Source: an uncultured Collinsella sp. (GTDB lineage Bacteria > Actinomycetota > Coriobacteriia > Coriobacteriales > Coriobacteriaceae). From it: a stretch of 64,000 bases of DNA. Every line of letters starts with the position of its first letter. Positions within the stretch are counted from its first letter, which is position 1. This document shows, piece by piece, positions 51,315-60,482 of this stretch. Position numbers and translations under genes: made by a program. The notes beneath the pieces are model-generated. The model saw only the letters and a program-made list of their open reading frames with translations, did not search any database and was not told where the DNA came from. The DNA is taken from contig UQTU01000008.1 of the NCBI GenBank assembly GCA_900544135.1, forward strand, positions 37,151 to 101,150. The letters run 5' to 3'.

Positions 51315-52218
51315 AAGAGGAAACACTGCGTCGCATGTTTTGGCCCGATTTCGCGGATTCATTCAGGCGGCGGCGACGCTAATTACCAACATTCACCTGC
51401 CAAACTTTGCCAAAGGCGGCATCTATCAGGGCGCAGGAAAAACAGTCTGCGTACCTGGGCTTAATTGCTATTCGTGCCCCGCGGCATCGGGTGCGTGCCC
51501 CATCGGGTCATTCCAGTCGGTGGTAGGTTCATCCAAGTTCAACTTTTCCTACTACGTAACCGGTACGCTCATTTTGCTCGGCGTGCTGCTGGGACGCTTT
51601 GTATGCGGCTTTCTGTGCCCGTTTGGCTGGCTTCAGGAGCTGCTTCACAAGATTCCCGGCAAAAAGTTCTCCACGAAAACGCTTAAGCCGCTCACGTACA
51701 TCAAGTATGCCGTGCTGCTGTTTGCCGTGGTGCTGCTGCCTGTCTTGGTGGTCAACGATGTGGGCATGGGCGACCCGTTCTTTTGCAAGTACATCTGCCC
51801 ACAGGGCGTGCTCGAGGGTGCGATTCCGCTGTCCATCATGAATACGGGAATCCGCTCCGCGCTGGGAAAGCTCTTTACCTGGAAGCTCGCGATTCTCATT
51901 GCGGTTGCGGTGCTGAGCGTGTTGTTCTACCGCCCCTTCTGCAAATGGATCTGCCCCCTCGGTGCGTTTTATGCGCTCATGAACAAGGTGTCGTTGTTGG
52001 GGATTCAGGTTGACCAGTGCAAATGCGTTTCGTGCGGCAAGTGCGCCAAGGTGTGTCTGATGGACGTGGACGTTACGCGTACGCCCGACCATGCCGAGTG
52101 CATTCGTTGCGGCAAATGCGTGGGCGCGTGCCCCGTCGATGCTATTAGCTTTCGCTACGGGCTGGGTGTGACGGGCGACAAGCCCACGCAGCCCACGCAG
52201 GCCTGCGAAAACAAATAG
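51307..52218 (+). CDS. Membrane 4Fe-4S protein, NapH/CcoG-like
   Basis: 303 residues from a TTG at 51307, which overlaps the preceding stop codon; the start is uncertain. Hydrophobic helices alternate with cysteine motifs: CYSCPAASGACPIG, FVCGFLCPFGW, CKYICPQG, CKWICPLG, then two ferredoxin motifs CKCVSCGKCAKVC and CIRCGKCVGACPVDA. This matches NapH-type quinol-linked ferredoxins. It would pass electrons across the membrane to the thioredoxin-like lipoprotein encoded next. Confidence 0.9.
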   Translation: MDKRGNTASHVLARFRGFIQAAATLITNIHLPNFAKGGIYQGAGKTVCVPGLNCYSCPAASGACPIGSFQSVVGSSKFNFSYYVTGTLILLGVLLGRFVCGFLCPFGWLQELLHKIPGKKFSTKTLKPLTYIKYAVLLFAVVLLPVLVVNDVGMGDPFFCKYICPQGVLEGAIPLSIMNTGIRSALGKLFTWKLAILIAVAVLSVLFYRPFCKWICPLGAFYALMNKVSLLGIQVDQCKCVSCGKCAKVCLMDVDVTRTPDHAECIRCGKCVGACPVDAISFRYGLGVTGDKPTQPTQACENK

Positions 52219-52253
52219 GTACCTATATAAGTTTCGATATAAACGGAGGAACC

Positions 52254-53216
52254 ATGAAACTGTCAAAAATTGCGGCCTTGTTGATGCTGCCCGTGCTGGC
52301 GCTGACTCTCGCGGCGTGCTCTGCCCCCAAGGGCGACGCGAAGGATGCCACGAGCGGCGATGCGCAGATTGCCGAGCTTGTGGCACAAAAGCCGTCGAGC
52401 GCCGAGGAGGCGGCCAAGCTGTACCAGCAGCTGCTGCAAAAGGAAAACGAGATCTTTGCGAGCGATAACGCCCTATGGGAAAAGGTGTTCCTTGCGGCCA
52501 ACAAAGACACTCCCATGATTGAGGACGGCAAGAACTACGGCGACTTCTTGCTCGATACCATCGAGGGCGCCAAGGATCAGTTTGCGGCTGACGAGCTTAA
52601 GACGCTTAAGGCCGGCGCGCAGCAGGTCAAGGAGATCGAGGACAAGCTCATGGCGCTGGAGAAGGAGTTCCCCGGATGCGGCAGCACGCCCGGCGAGGGG
52701 GAGAGCGTCGATGCCTCGACCGCAGGCATGACCAACGGCGAGAGCGGGGAGACGAAGTTCCCCAGCTTTAAGGGCAAGGACTTGGACGGCAACGATGTAA
52801 ACAGCGACGAGCTGTTCTCCAAGAACAAGGTCACCGTCATGAACTTCTGGTTTACCACCTGCAAGCCGTGCGTGGGAGAGCTGGGCGATCTGGAGAAGCT
52901 CAACAAGGAGCTTGCCGAGAAGGGCGGCCAGGTCGTGGGCGTTAATTCCTTTACGCTCGACGGCAAAAAAGACGAGGTGGCCGATGCCAAGGACGTGCTT
53001 TCCAAGAAGGGCGTGACGTATAAAAACATCTGGTTTAAGTCGGACAGCGAGGCCGGAAAGTTCACCTCCAACCTGTACTCGTTCCCGACCACCTATGTGA
53101 TCGACCAGAACGGCAACATCGTGGGAGAGCCGATCATGGGCGGTATCAACTCTGCTGAGCAGCGTGAGGCGCTCAACAAACTGATCGATCAGGCACTCGC
53201 GAAGATCGAACAGTAG
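52254..53216 (+). CDS. TlpA/ResA-like thioredoxin lipoprotein
   Basis: 320 residues. A lipoprotein signal (MLPVLALTLAACS) with lipid-anchored C22 is followed by a helical domain (about 40-145) and a thioredoxin domain from about 165 with the active site FTTCKPCVGEL (C203/C206) and the cis-proline region YSFPTTYVID. It faces the outside and reduces or exchanges disulfides. Last gene of the operon with the CXXC protein and the NapH-like ferredoxin, which probably supply electrons. Confidence 0.92.
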   Translation: MKLSKIAALLMLPVLALTLAACSAPKGDAKDATSGDAQIAELVAQKPSSAEEAAKLYQQLLQKENEIFASDNALWEKVFLAANKDTPMIEDGKNYGDFLLDTIEGAKDQFAADELKTLKAGAQQVKEIEDKLMALEKEFPGCGSTPGEGESVDASTAGMTNGESGETKFPSFKGKDLDGNDVNSDELFSKNKVTVMNFWFTTCKPCVGELGDLEKLNKELAEKGGQVVGVNSFTLDGKKDEVADAKDVLSKKGVTYKNIWFKSDSEAGKFTSNLYSFPTTYVIDQNGNIVGEPIMGGINSAEQREALNKLIDQALAKIEQ

Positions 53217-53231
53217 GTTCGAATGCGACAA

Positions 53232-53266
53232 AGGTGTGACAAAGGGGCAGTCCCTTTGTCACACCT
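53232..53266. repeat. REP-like hairpin, copy 1
   Basis: AGGTGTGACAAAGGG, GCAGT, CCCTTTGTCACACCT: perfect 15-bp arms, immediately after the redoxin gene. The core GACAAAGGG-CAGT-CCCTTTGTC recurs at 56677. No T run, so not a simple terminator; it is a repeat-type element. Confidence 0.75.
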
Positions 53267-53423
53267 TCGATGTTATGTGCGGGATGGTGCGCCATGCGGC
53301 GTGCCGTCCCGTTTTTTGTTCGTTACATTTTTGTTCGTTACATTCCTTGCTGGTACCGGCAAAAAAGCTGATAGAGTAGGTCAAACGCGTTGGATGCGAA
53401 CGGCGGGGGAGAGGTTGCCGTCC

Positions 53424-56400
53424 ATGCTGGATCTCAGAGTTATTTGCAAAAGGTACGTTACGCAGTCGTTTACGCAGGTAGCGCTCGACAGCGTAAGCCT
53501 GTCTTTTCGCGATAACGAGTTTGTAGCCATCCTGGGTCCTTCGGGCTCGGGTAAAACTACGATGCTCAACGTCATTGGTGGACTCGACCATTTCGATTCC
53601 GGCGACCTGCTGATCGATGGCATCTCGACCAAGGACTTCAGCGACCGCGATTGGGATGCCTACAGAAACAATCGCATTGGCTTTGTGTTTCAGAGCTACA
53701 ACCTCATTCCGCATCAGAGCATTTTGGAAAACGTGGAATTGGCGCTTACACTCACGGGCGTGGGACATGCCGAGCGCCGCCAGCGTGCGCGTAAGGCGCT
53801 CGAGGCGGTTGGTCTGGGCGAGCACGTTGACAAACGCCCGAACCAGCTTTCGGGCGGGCAGATGCAGCGCGTGGCCATTGCCCGCGCCTTGATCAACGAT
53901 CCCGAGATTGTGCTGGCTGACGAGCCGACCGGCGCCTTGGACTCAACGACATCCGTGCAGGTTATGGATTTGCTCAAGGACGTTGCGCGCGATCGTCTGG
54001 TCATCATGGTCACGCACAATCCCGAGCTGGCGTACCAGTACGCCACGCGCATCGTCAGCCTGGCGGACGGCAAGGTCACCGACGATTCAGATCCCTTTGA
54101 TGCTACCGAGGCCGCGCGTCGCGAGGCCAAGCCCACGCGCAAAACCTCGATGAGCTTTGTGACGGCGCTGGGGCTTTCTGCCCGAAACCTCATGACCAAG
54201 AAGGGCCGTACGGCCATGACTGCCTTCGCAGGTTCGATTGGCATTATTGGTATCGCAGCGATTCTGGCGCTCTCCAACGGCGTAAACGGCTACATCAAAA
54301 AGGTCGAGGAGGACACGCTCTCAAGCTACCCGCTTACGATTTCCAAACAAGATTACGACCTGTCGTCCATGATGGGCGGACAGGGGGCTACCGATGAGGA
54401 GGTATCCAAGGGCGAGGCCTCGTCCGATGACGCTACCGGTGGCAAGGCTAAGGGAACGGATAAGATTCCCGTGGTCACGGCCGTAAAGGATATGTTCGCA
54501 AGCGTTAAATCTAACGATATGACGAGCTTTAAGGCATGGCTTGACGGTGGCGGCGACGGTATCGACAAAGAGGTCAACGCTATCCAGTACGGCTACGGCG
54601 TGACGCCGGTTGTCTATCGTTTGAGCAAGGGCGACGAGAGGCCCGTTCGGCTTGTTCCCAACGCTATGACCGAGGCCATGAGCGGAGGCGCAAGCTCGGC
54701 GGCAACGGTGAGCATGGATTCCATGGGGACCTCGGTCTTTAACGAGATGATTGACGACCAGAGCCTGCTCGACAGCCAATACGATGTCGTTGCCGGCCAT
54801 TGGCCCACGTCCGCCAACGAAGCCGTGATGGTGCTTTCGGACCGCGGCACGGTGGGCGACTATACGCTCTATAGCATCGGCGCGCTGGATATCGATGAGC
54901 TCAACGACCTGGTCAACAGCGCCATGACGGCCGACGGCAAGGTCGAGACGCCCGAGACCGGCACCGACTTTACCTACGACGATGCGCTGTCCACGACATT
55001 TAAGGTGTTGTCGCCGGCCGATGCCTATCGCAAAAACGAAGAGACCGGCATGTGGACCGACATGTCTGGCGACGCCGACTTTATGGCCGCCAAGGTTGCC
55101 GACGGTATTGACGTGCGCATTGTGGGCGTGGTGCGACCCAACGAGACGGCCAACGCGAGCGCATTGACTCCGGGCATTGCCTATACGCATGCGCTGACTT
55201 GCCAGCTTATGAAGCGCGCCGCCGATTCGCAGATTGTGCAGGAGCAGCTTGCCCACCCCGAGACGGATGTCTTTACGGGCAAAACCTTCGACGAGCTGCA
55301 GAGCGAGGCCAAGCAAGGCGTGGATCTGAGCAGCATGTTCAGTGTGGACGAGGCGGCGCTGAAGAGCGCGTTCTCGTTCGATGCATCTGCGCTCTCGGGT
55401 GCGGCCGGCGGCATGGACCTTTCTAGCCTTGATTTGTCCGGGCTGGTTATTGACCTTTCGGGTGTTGGGCGAGACATCGACTTTAGTGACATCATGGCCA
55501 AGGCGCCGGCTCCGGATTTCTCGGGCATCTTTGACGGTCTGGAGCTCACGCCCGAGCAAATGCAGCAGGTGGGAACGCTTGCCAATCAGCTGTTTGAGGG
55601 CTTTATGCAGTCCGATCAGTTTAAGGCGCTGTCGCCCGAAGACCTTAAGGACGCGTCAAAGCTTGCTGCCGCATTCTCGACGTATCTTGAGCATGATGCC
55701 GACGCCCAGCAATACCTGGCTCAGCTCAGGGCACTCGGCGGCGATGCCCTGGCCGAGCGTCTGCAGCAGGTGATGGGCGACTATGTGCAAAAGCAGCTGG
55801 CTCCGTATTTGCAGCAGTCTATGGATCAGGTGATGAAGGCGGTCAGCGAGCAGATTGCGACGACGGTATCAACCCAGCTCAAGGCGGGTGCGGCAGGGCT
55901 CATGGACCAAATGGCGACGCAGATGTCTTCGAGTTTTACCAACTTGGCGAGCGCCATGCGCGTGGATGCAAACGCCTTTGCTCGCGCTATCCACTTTAAC
56001 ATGGACGCTGAGGACCTGAGTTCGCTCATGATGAGCTATGCCAAGGCGGCAAAGCTCACCTACGATAACAATCTGACCACGTTGGGCTATGCGGACGAGG
56101 CAGACCCCATCTCGGTCAAGATTTTCCCGCGTGACTTTGAGGCCAAGGAGCGCGTACTCGATCACATCGATGCGTACAACAAGCAGGTCAAAGCCGTTGG
56201 CCACGATGAACAGGCGATCTCGTACACCGACTACATGGGCATCATCATGGGTTCGGTGACCGACATCGTGAACACCATCAGCTTGGTGCTCATCGCATTC
56301 GTGAGTATCAGTTTGGTGGTGAGCTCCATCATGATCGGCATCATCACCTACATCAGCGTGCTGGAGCGCAAAAAGGAGATTGGCATCCTGCGCGCGATCG

Positions 56401-56678
56401 GCGCGTCAAAGCGCAACGTGGCAAACGTGTTCAACGCTGAGACCTTTATCGAGGGCTTCATCGCCGGCGTCTTTGCCATTGTCGTCGTGGTGGCCGTGAG
56501 CTTCCCGGTCAATGCTTGGGCGCTTGCGGCCAAACAGGTCCCCAACCTGATGAGCCTGCCCGTGCAGGATGCGCTGATGCTCATTGTTATTTCGGTGCTG
56601 CTGACGGTCGTTGCCGGCCTGCTGCCGGCTCGCAGCGCATCCAAGAAGGATCCCGTGGAGGCCCTGCGCTCCGAATAA
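53424..56678 (+). CDS. Fused ABC transporter, ATPase plus FtsX/MacB-type permease
   Basis: 1084 residues from ATG at 53424. The ATPase domain is N-terminal (about 1-230): Walker A LGPSGSGKTTM, signature LSGGQMQRVAIARAL, Walker B VLADEPTGALDS, H-loop MVTHNPEL. Membrane helix 1 (FAGSIGIIGIAAILALSNG) precedes a large external domain of ~640 residues with M- and D-rich segments. Three C-terminal helices carry the FtsX motif region (SISLVVSSIMIGIITYISVL, RKKEIGILRAIGASKRNV). MacB-like proteins normally dimerise and drive efflux of peptides or lipids. The fusion order and the large external domain are typical of gut Actinobacteria and Firmicutes. Confidence 0.92.
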   Translation: MLDLRVICKRYVTQSFTQVALDSVSLSFRDNEFVAILGPSGSGKTTMLNVIGGLDHFDSGDLLIDGISTKDFSDRDWDAYRNNRIGFVFQSYNLIPHQSILENVELALTLTGVGHAERRQRARKALEAVGLGEHVDKRPNQLSGGQMQRVAIARALINDPEIVLADEPTGALDSTTSVQVMDLLKDVARDRLVIMVTHNPELAYQYATRIVSLADGKVTDDSDPFDATEAARREAKPTRKTSMSFVTALGLSARNLMTKKGRTAMTAFAGSIGIIGIAAILALSNGVNGYIKKVEEDTLSSYPLTISKQDYDLSSMMGGQGATDEEVSKGEASSDDATGGKAKGTDKIPVVTAVKDMFASVKSNDMTSFKAWLDGGGDGIDKEVNAIQYGYGVTPVVYRLSKGDERPVRLVPNAMTEAMSGGASSAATVSMDSMGTSVFNEMIDDQSLLDSQYDVVAGHWPTSANEAVMVLSDRGTVGDYTLYSIGALDIDELNDLVNSAMTADGKVETPETGTDFTYDDALSTTFKVLSPADAYRKNEETGMWTDMSGDADFMAAKVADGIDVRIVGVVRPNETANASALTPGIAYTHALTCQLMKRAADSQIVQEQLAHPETDVFTGKTFDELQSEAKQGVDLSSMFSVDEAALKSAFSFDASALSGAAGGMDLSSLDLSGLVIDLSGVGRDIDFSDIMAKAPAPDFSGIFDGLELTPEQMQQVGTLANQLFEGFMQSDQFKALSPEDLKDASKLAAAFSTYLEHDADAQQYLAQLRALGGDALAERLQQVMGDYVQKQLAPYLQQSMDQVMKAVSEQIATTVSTQLKAGAAGLMDQMATQMSSSFTNLASAMRVDANAFARAIHFNMDAEDLSSLMMSYAKAAKLTYDNNLTTLGYADEADPISVKIFPRDFEAKERVLDHIDAYNKQVKAVGHDEQAISYTDYMGIIMGSVTDIVNTISLVLIAFVSISLVVSSIMIGIITYISVLERKKEIGILRAIGASKRNVANVFNAETFIEGFIAGVFAIVVVVAVSFPVNAWALAAKQVPNLMSLPVQDALMLIVISVLLTVVAGLLPARSASKKDPVEALRSE

Positions 56679-56709
56679 TGCGACAAAGGGACAGTCCCTT
56701 TGTCGCATT
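56677..56709. repeat. REP-like hairpin, copy 2
   Basis: AATGCGACAAAGGGAC, one base, GTCCCTTTGTCGCATT: perfect 16-bp arms that overlap the end of the ABC stop codon. Shares the core with copy 1, so the ABC gene is bracketed by two copies. Confidence 0.75.
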
Positions 56710-56788
56710 GGGGGCCCAATTACCGTTCGGCACGTTAAGGGTCCCCGCTCCCCGCTTAACACTTGACGAAGAATCTCCATCTTTATAT

Positions 56789-56810
56789 ACCTATCGGTAG
56801 GCATATAGGT
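56789..56810 (+). promoter_or_regulatory. TetR operator candidate before first MFS gene
   Basis: ACCTAT, ten bases, ATAGGT, with TCGGTAGGCAT inside. Similar motifs (ACGGTAGGTAT) lie in the deiminase promoter region. Located 28 bases before the MFS start. Confidence 0.5.
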
Positions 56811-56837
56811 TGCATTGCCGATAGAAACGGAGTAACC

Positions 56838-58118
56838 ATGACTCTCATCGCACCAGCCGAAAAGGACCGCCCCCGTGAGAGCGGCGCATTTGCTTGGATT
56901 GTCGTTATTGCGCTCGGTTTAATGTCTGCGGGAACAACCGGCACCTACAGCATCATTGCCGGCTCATTCATCGCTCCTGTATGTGAAGACCTGGGCTTTG
57001 ACTACACTTCTTTCTCTTTCTATTTCACCGCGATTCTTCTTGGCCTTGCGCTTGGGCTTCCGCTTTTGAGTCGTTTCATTCCAAAAGTAATCGGCAAACC
57101 ATGGCATATTTGCGTTGAACTCGTCCTTATTGCCGCCGGCGCCGCAATGGCGTTCTACACCGAGGTCTGGATGTTCATCGTCTCCGCCGCAGTGATCGGC
57201 ATCTGCTTTTCGTTCACAACGGGTGTCTGCATGTCCGATGTCATTGACCAATGGTTCAGTAAATCGTCTGGTCTTGCCATCGGCCTTGCGTGGGGCGTTA
57301 ATTCTCTCTGCACGCTGCTATTGAGTCCTGTCATTACACTGGTCATCGAGCAGCAAGGCTGGCGTACGGGTTACATCGTACTTGCGGCCGTTTCTGCAGC
57401 CATGATATTGCCCACAAGCGCATTTATCATTCGCCTTAAGCCTTCTGATCGCAATATGCTTCCGTACGGAGAGACTACCTCCGAAACCCATGAGAGCTAC
57501 AGCGCCGATGAAAAGGAAGATGTCTCTTCGGGCATGGCGCTCCGCGATGCCGCGAAAACGCCATCTTTTATTCTCTGCGCCCTTCTGCTCTGCGTGGCGC
57601 AACTCACCTGCTGCATGAACCAGCTGTTCCCGACCTATGCAAGCGAGGTCGGCTTCAATCCCATCGTGGGAAGCCTAATGGTTTCGGCGGCTTCGCTCTC
57701 CGATATTTTCCTAAATCCCTTCGTAGGCAAAACATGCGACAAGCTCGGTGCTATTAAAGCAACGGTCGCATGGACGGGAGTCAGCATTCTTTCATTCCTA
57801 CTTCTCATCTTTGGCGGAAGCAACGAGACCGTTTCCATCATCGCGGCCGGCGTAAACGACGTCATGTTCGCCATCGTTGGAACTGCAATGCCGATGATTC
57901 TCCTCTCGCTCTTCGGATCACGCGATTTTGGAAGGATCTATTCGATTATTTGCTCAGCGGGCTATGTTGTCGGAGCTTTCGGAATGCCAGTCATGATGAA
58001 GGTTTACGGTATGGCAGGGTCTTTCCAAGGAGTATTCGTCTTCTGTATCATCTGCAACCTTCTGATTGCGACATTTGCTTTAGTTTCCGGTATCCTCAAT
58101 AAGACTACCGCGAAATAA
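56838..58118 (+). CDS. MFS transporter, first of two paralogues
   Basis: 426 residues, 12 predicted membrane helices. Start ATG at 56838 (CGGAG upstream). Conserved pieces: FAWIVVIALGLMSAGTTGTY, SDVIDQWFSKSSGLAIGLAW, GWRTGYIVLAAVSA and FGSRDFGRIYSIICSAGYVVGAFGMP. It is about as long as, and clearly homologous to, the MFS gene at 61559. The pair brackets a deiminase and a carbamoyltransferase, so it may move agmatine/putrescine, arginine/ornithine or related compounds; the substrate is not proven. Terminator at 58173. Confidence 0.88.
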   Translation: MTLIAPAEKDRPRESGAFAWIVVIALGLMSAGTTGTYSIIAGSFIAPVCEDLGFDYTSFSFYFTAILLGLALGLPLLSRFIPKVIGKPWHICVELVLIAAGAAMAFYTEVWMFIVSAAVIGICFSFTTGVCMSDVIDQWFSKSSGLAIGLAWGVNSLCTLLLSPVITLVIEQQGWRTGYIVLAAVSAAMILPTSAFIIRLKPSDRNMLPYGETTSETHESYSADEKEDVSSGMALRDAAKTPSFILCALLLCVAQLTCCMNQLFPTYASEVGFNPIVGSLMVSAASLSDIFLNPFVGKTCDKLGAIKATVAWTGVSILSFLLLIFGGSNETVSIIAAGVNDVMFAIVGTAMPMILLSLFGSRDFGRIYSIICSAGYVVGAFGMPVMMKVYGMAGSFQGVFVFCIICNLLIATFALVSGILNKTTAK

Positions 58119-58172
58119 CCTGACCAACGAACTGCCCTTCAGCCCTGTCATTTGTCTCCGCAAGTTAAAACG

Positions 58173-58220
58173 AAATTGGGGCCGATTCCAACATAGCTGG
58201 AATCGGCCCCAATTTCTATT
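58173..58220. terminator. Strong bidirectional terminator
   Basis: AAATTGGGGCCGATTCCA, ACATAGC, TGGAATCGGCCCCAATTT: perfect 18-bp stem with A and T rich flanks. It lies between the MFS gene and the convergent TetR gene. Confidence 0.9.
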
Positions 58221-58320
58221 CAACAACTTTTGCAATCATCGCGAACACGGGTTTCGGACCATTCCGCGACTCCGCAAGTCGTCGCATCGCGCTTGCCAAG
58301 GTGCCTCTGTTATTACGCGC

Positions 58321-58884
58321 CTATTTAAACATGAGTTCGACGATCCCTGCCCAAACAGCCTTTTCATCGATGTCTTCATCTTGGGCAACGGTATTGCTCG
58401 CTCCCTCAAGTACGGTGTAAAGAATCTGCACGTACAGCATGACGTCTGTTTCATCGGAAAACGCGCCAATTTCTAGGCCATGGAGAAGGATGTCTTTAAG
58501 CGCGTCCATAGTTCGGTTGATCGCCGTTGCCTGACGTTCCTGAACTGCAGGGATTCGATTTGCCTGAATACTGACCTCGGCCAGCACGCGACGGCGCTTT
58601 TCATCACTACGATAGCCACCTATAACCGAATTGCCGAGCTCGATAAGCGCCGCCTTGAATCCGTCCCTATCGACTATTAGCGAGTAGTCGCGCTGATAGT
58701 CGATAGTCGGAAACATACTATCTAAGAGCGTGGTGAAAATATCCTCTTTAGAGGGAAAGTAGTAGTACACCGATGGCTTGGATATACCGACACGGTCGCA
58801 GATTTTTCCAATGGACGCCTTGTCGTAACCGACTTCTGCCACAAGATCATACATTGCGTCCAATATTTTTCCCTTTGTGCTCAC
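58321..58884 (-). CDS. TetR/AcrR-family regulator
   Basis: 187 residues from a GTG at 58884 (GGAG upstream). HTH: KILDAMYDLVAEVGYDKASI, GKICDRVGISKPSVYYYFPSKEDIFTTLL. The ligand-binding part has RDYSLIVDRDGFKAALIELG. It is divergent from the deiminase gene, and the region between holds two exact copies of ACGGTAGGTAT; a related sequence precedes the first MFS gene. It probably controls the whole module. Confidence 0.92.
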   Translation of the reverse strand: MSTKGKILDAMYDLVAEVGYDKASIGKICDRVGISKPSVYYYFPSKEDIFTTLLDSMFPTIDYQRDYSLIVDRDGFKAALIELGNSVIGGYRSDEKRRRVLAEVSIQANRIPAVQERQATAINRTMDALKDILLHGLEIGAFSDETDVMLYVQILYTVLEGASNTVAQDEDIDEKAVWAGIVELMFK

Positions 58885-58985
58885 GCTTCACTTCTCCATT
58901 GCAAATCACTTCCGCATTGCCAACATTATTAAGAATGGCAACGGAACATCAATTCGTGTCCAAACACGACCACTATAAACGGTGG

Positions 58986-59045
58986 ACGGTAGGTATCGAC
59001 AGGCGAACGGCAATTATACAAAAACACCTAACGAACGGTAGGTAT
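58986..59045 (+). promoter_or_regulatory. Repeated TetR operator candidates in deiminase promoter
   Basis: ACGGTAGGTAT at 58986-58996 and at 59035-59045 (11 identical bases, 49 apart). The second is part of a dyad ACCTA-N8-TAGGT (59026-59043). Placed 80-140 bases before the deiminase ATG and about 100-160 bases from the TetR start, fitting control of both genes. Confidence 0.55.
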
Positions 59046-59123
59046 AGTAGTACTATAGCTGGCGTAACCCCGCTATTGTCGCGGCCGGACAGCATTGCGG
59101 GAAACCCGACGGAAGGACCAACC

Positions 59124-60361
59124 ATGTACGAGAACTATCGTATGCCGGGCGAGTTTGAGAAGCGCTCCAACGTCTATGTGACATGGCTTCCCGATTACAT
59201 TCGCGCAGAGGGCTTCGATAATCGCCAGCCCTGCGTTGACGTAATTAAAGCTTTGCTTGAGTATGGCGACGTTACGGTCAACCTCAACTGTGGCACCCCC
59301 GGCTCCTACGAGGAAGCCTGCTCGCGCCTTAAAGAAGAAGGGGTGGATCTCGACCGTATCCAGATTACGCAGTTCGAAGACTCCAACTTCTACGTTCGCG
59401 ACAACGGCCCCAGCATCATGGTCGACGACGAAGGCCATTCCTATATGGTCAACCCCGCTTGGACCTATTATGGCGTGTGGGACAAGAACTCCCCAGAGTG
59501 CCAGTCCGCACGCAGGGCAGCTGTTCACATGGCGGTTGCGCTCGGGTGCTTCGATATCGTCAATTCCGAAATGGTTTCGGAGGGCGGCGACCGCGAGTTT
59601 GACGGTCACGGCACCCTGATCGCCATCGAGGACACGGAATGCCGCAAGCGCAATCCCGAGTTCTCAAAAGAGGAAGTGGAGGCCGAGTACAAGCGCATCT
59701 ACAACCTCAACAAGGTTATCTGGCTGCCGCAGCCTATGCTTGAGGACGACGACTATCGACTGGGCATCCTCGACGAGAAGGAAGATGGAACTCCTGTCTT
59801 CGGCATGAGCTTCGCCGCCCACATCGATGAGATGTGCCGCTTTATCACCCCGAACAAGATTCTTCTTGCCGAGGTATCCGCTGAGGAGGCCGCCTCGAGC
59901 AAGGCGGGCGCGGAATCGCGTCGTCGCATCGACGCCGCCTACGAGATTCTACGCGCCGAGACGGACTGGGAGGGCAAGCCCTTCGAAATCGTCCGCATGC
60001 CCACTGCCGAGCCGATCGAGGTTGTCATCGCTCCCGGCGACGAGGACTACGAGCTGTATAAGGGCTTCATCGACGAAATGGGCGGCAAGTTCATGGATGG
60101 CACCCCTTGGCCCGAAGGCCCGTTCACTTTTATGCCGCAGCAAGCTACTGCAACTTCCTCATCTGCAACGGCGTCGTTCTTGGCCAGCGTTATTACCACG
60201 AAGGCATGAGCGAAGTCGTGAAGGAGAAGGACGAGCAGGCCAAGGCGGTTCTTGAGAGCTGCTTCCCCGATCGCAAGGTCATCATGATCGACTCTCTCGC
60301 GCTTAACCTGTCCGGCGGCGGCGTGCACTGCTGGACCAAGGACGTGGCCGCCAGCTGCTAG
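59124..60361 (+). pseudogene. Agmatine deiminase-family protein, frameshifted
   Basis: The family is PAD_porph: it converts agmatine to N-carbamoylputrescine and ammonia. MPGEFEKRSNVYVTWLPDY, FYVRDNGPSIMVDD, SEGGDREFDGHGTLIA and FAAHIDEMCRFITPNKILL are seen in frame 1. After PEGPFTF near 60127 the homology jumps to another frame: YAAASYCNFLICNGVVLGQR and the catalytic cysteine region NLSGGGVHCWTKDV end at 60361. One T appears to be missing from the run at 60128-60131 (four seen, five needed). As read the protein lacks its catalytic cysteine. It may be a true mutation, a phase-variable tract or an assembly error. ATG at 59124 follows GGAAGGA. Confidence 0.85.
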
Positions 60362-60482
60362 CAAGTTCTTAAACTTGCGCTGCCTGATCCAAGCGCCACA
60401 TTTACAGTCCCCGAGGGATATCCGTGTTTCCCTCGGGGGCGCATTCGACACTTACCCATCAAACAATTGAAAGGAAATAGGC

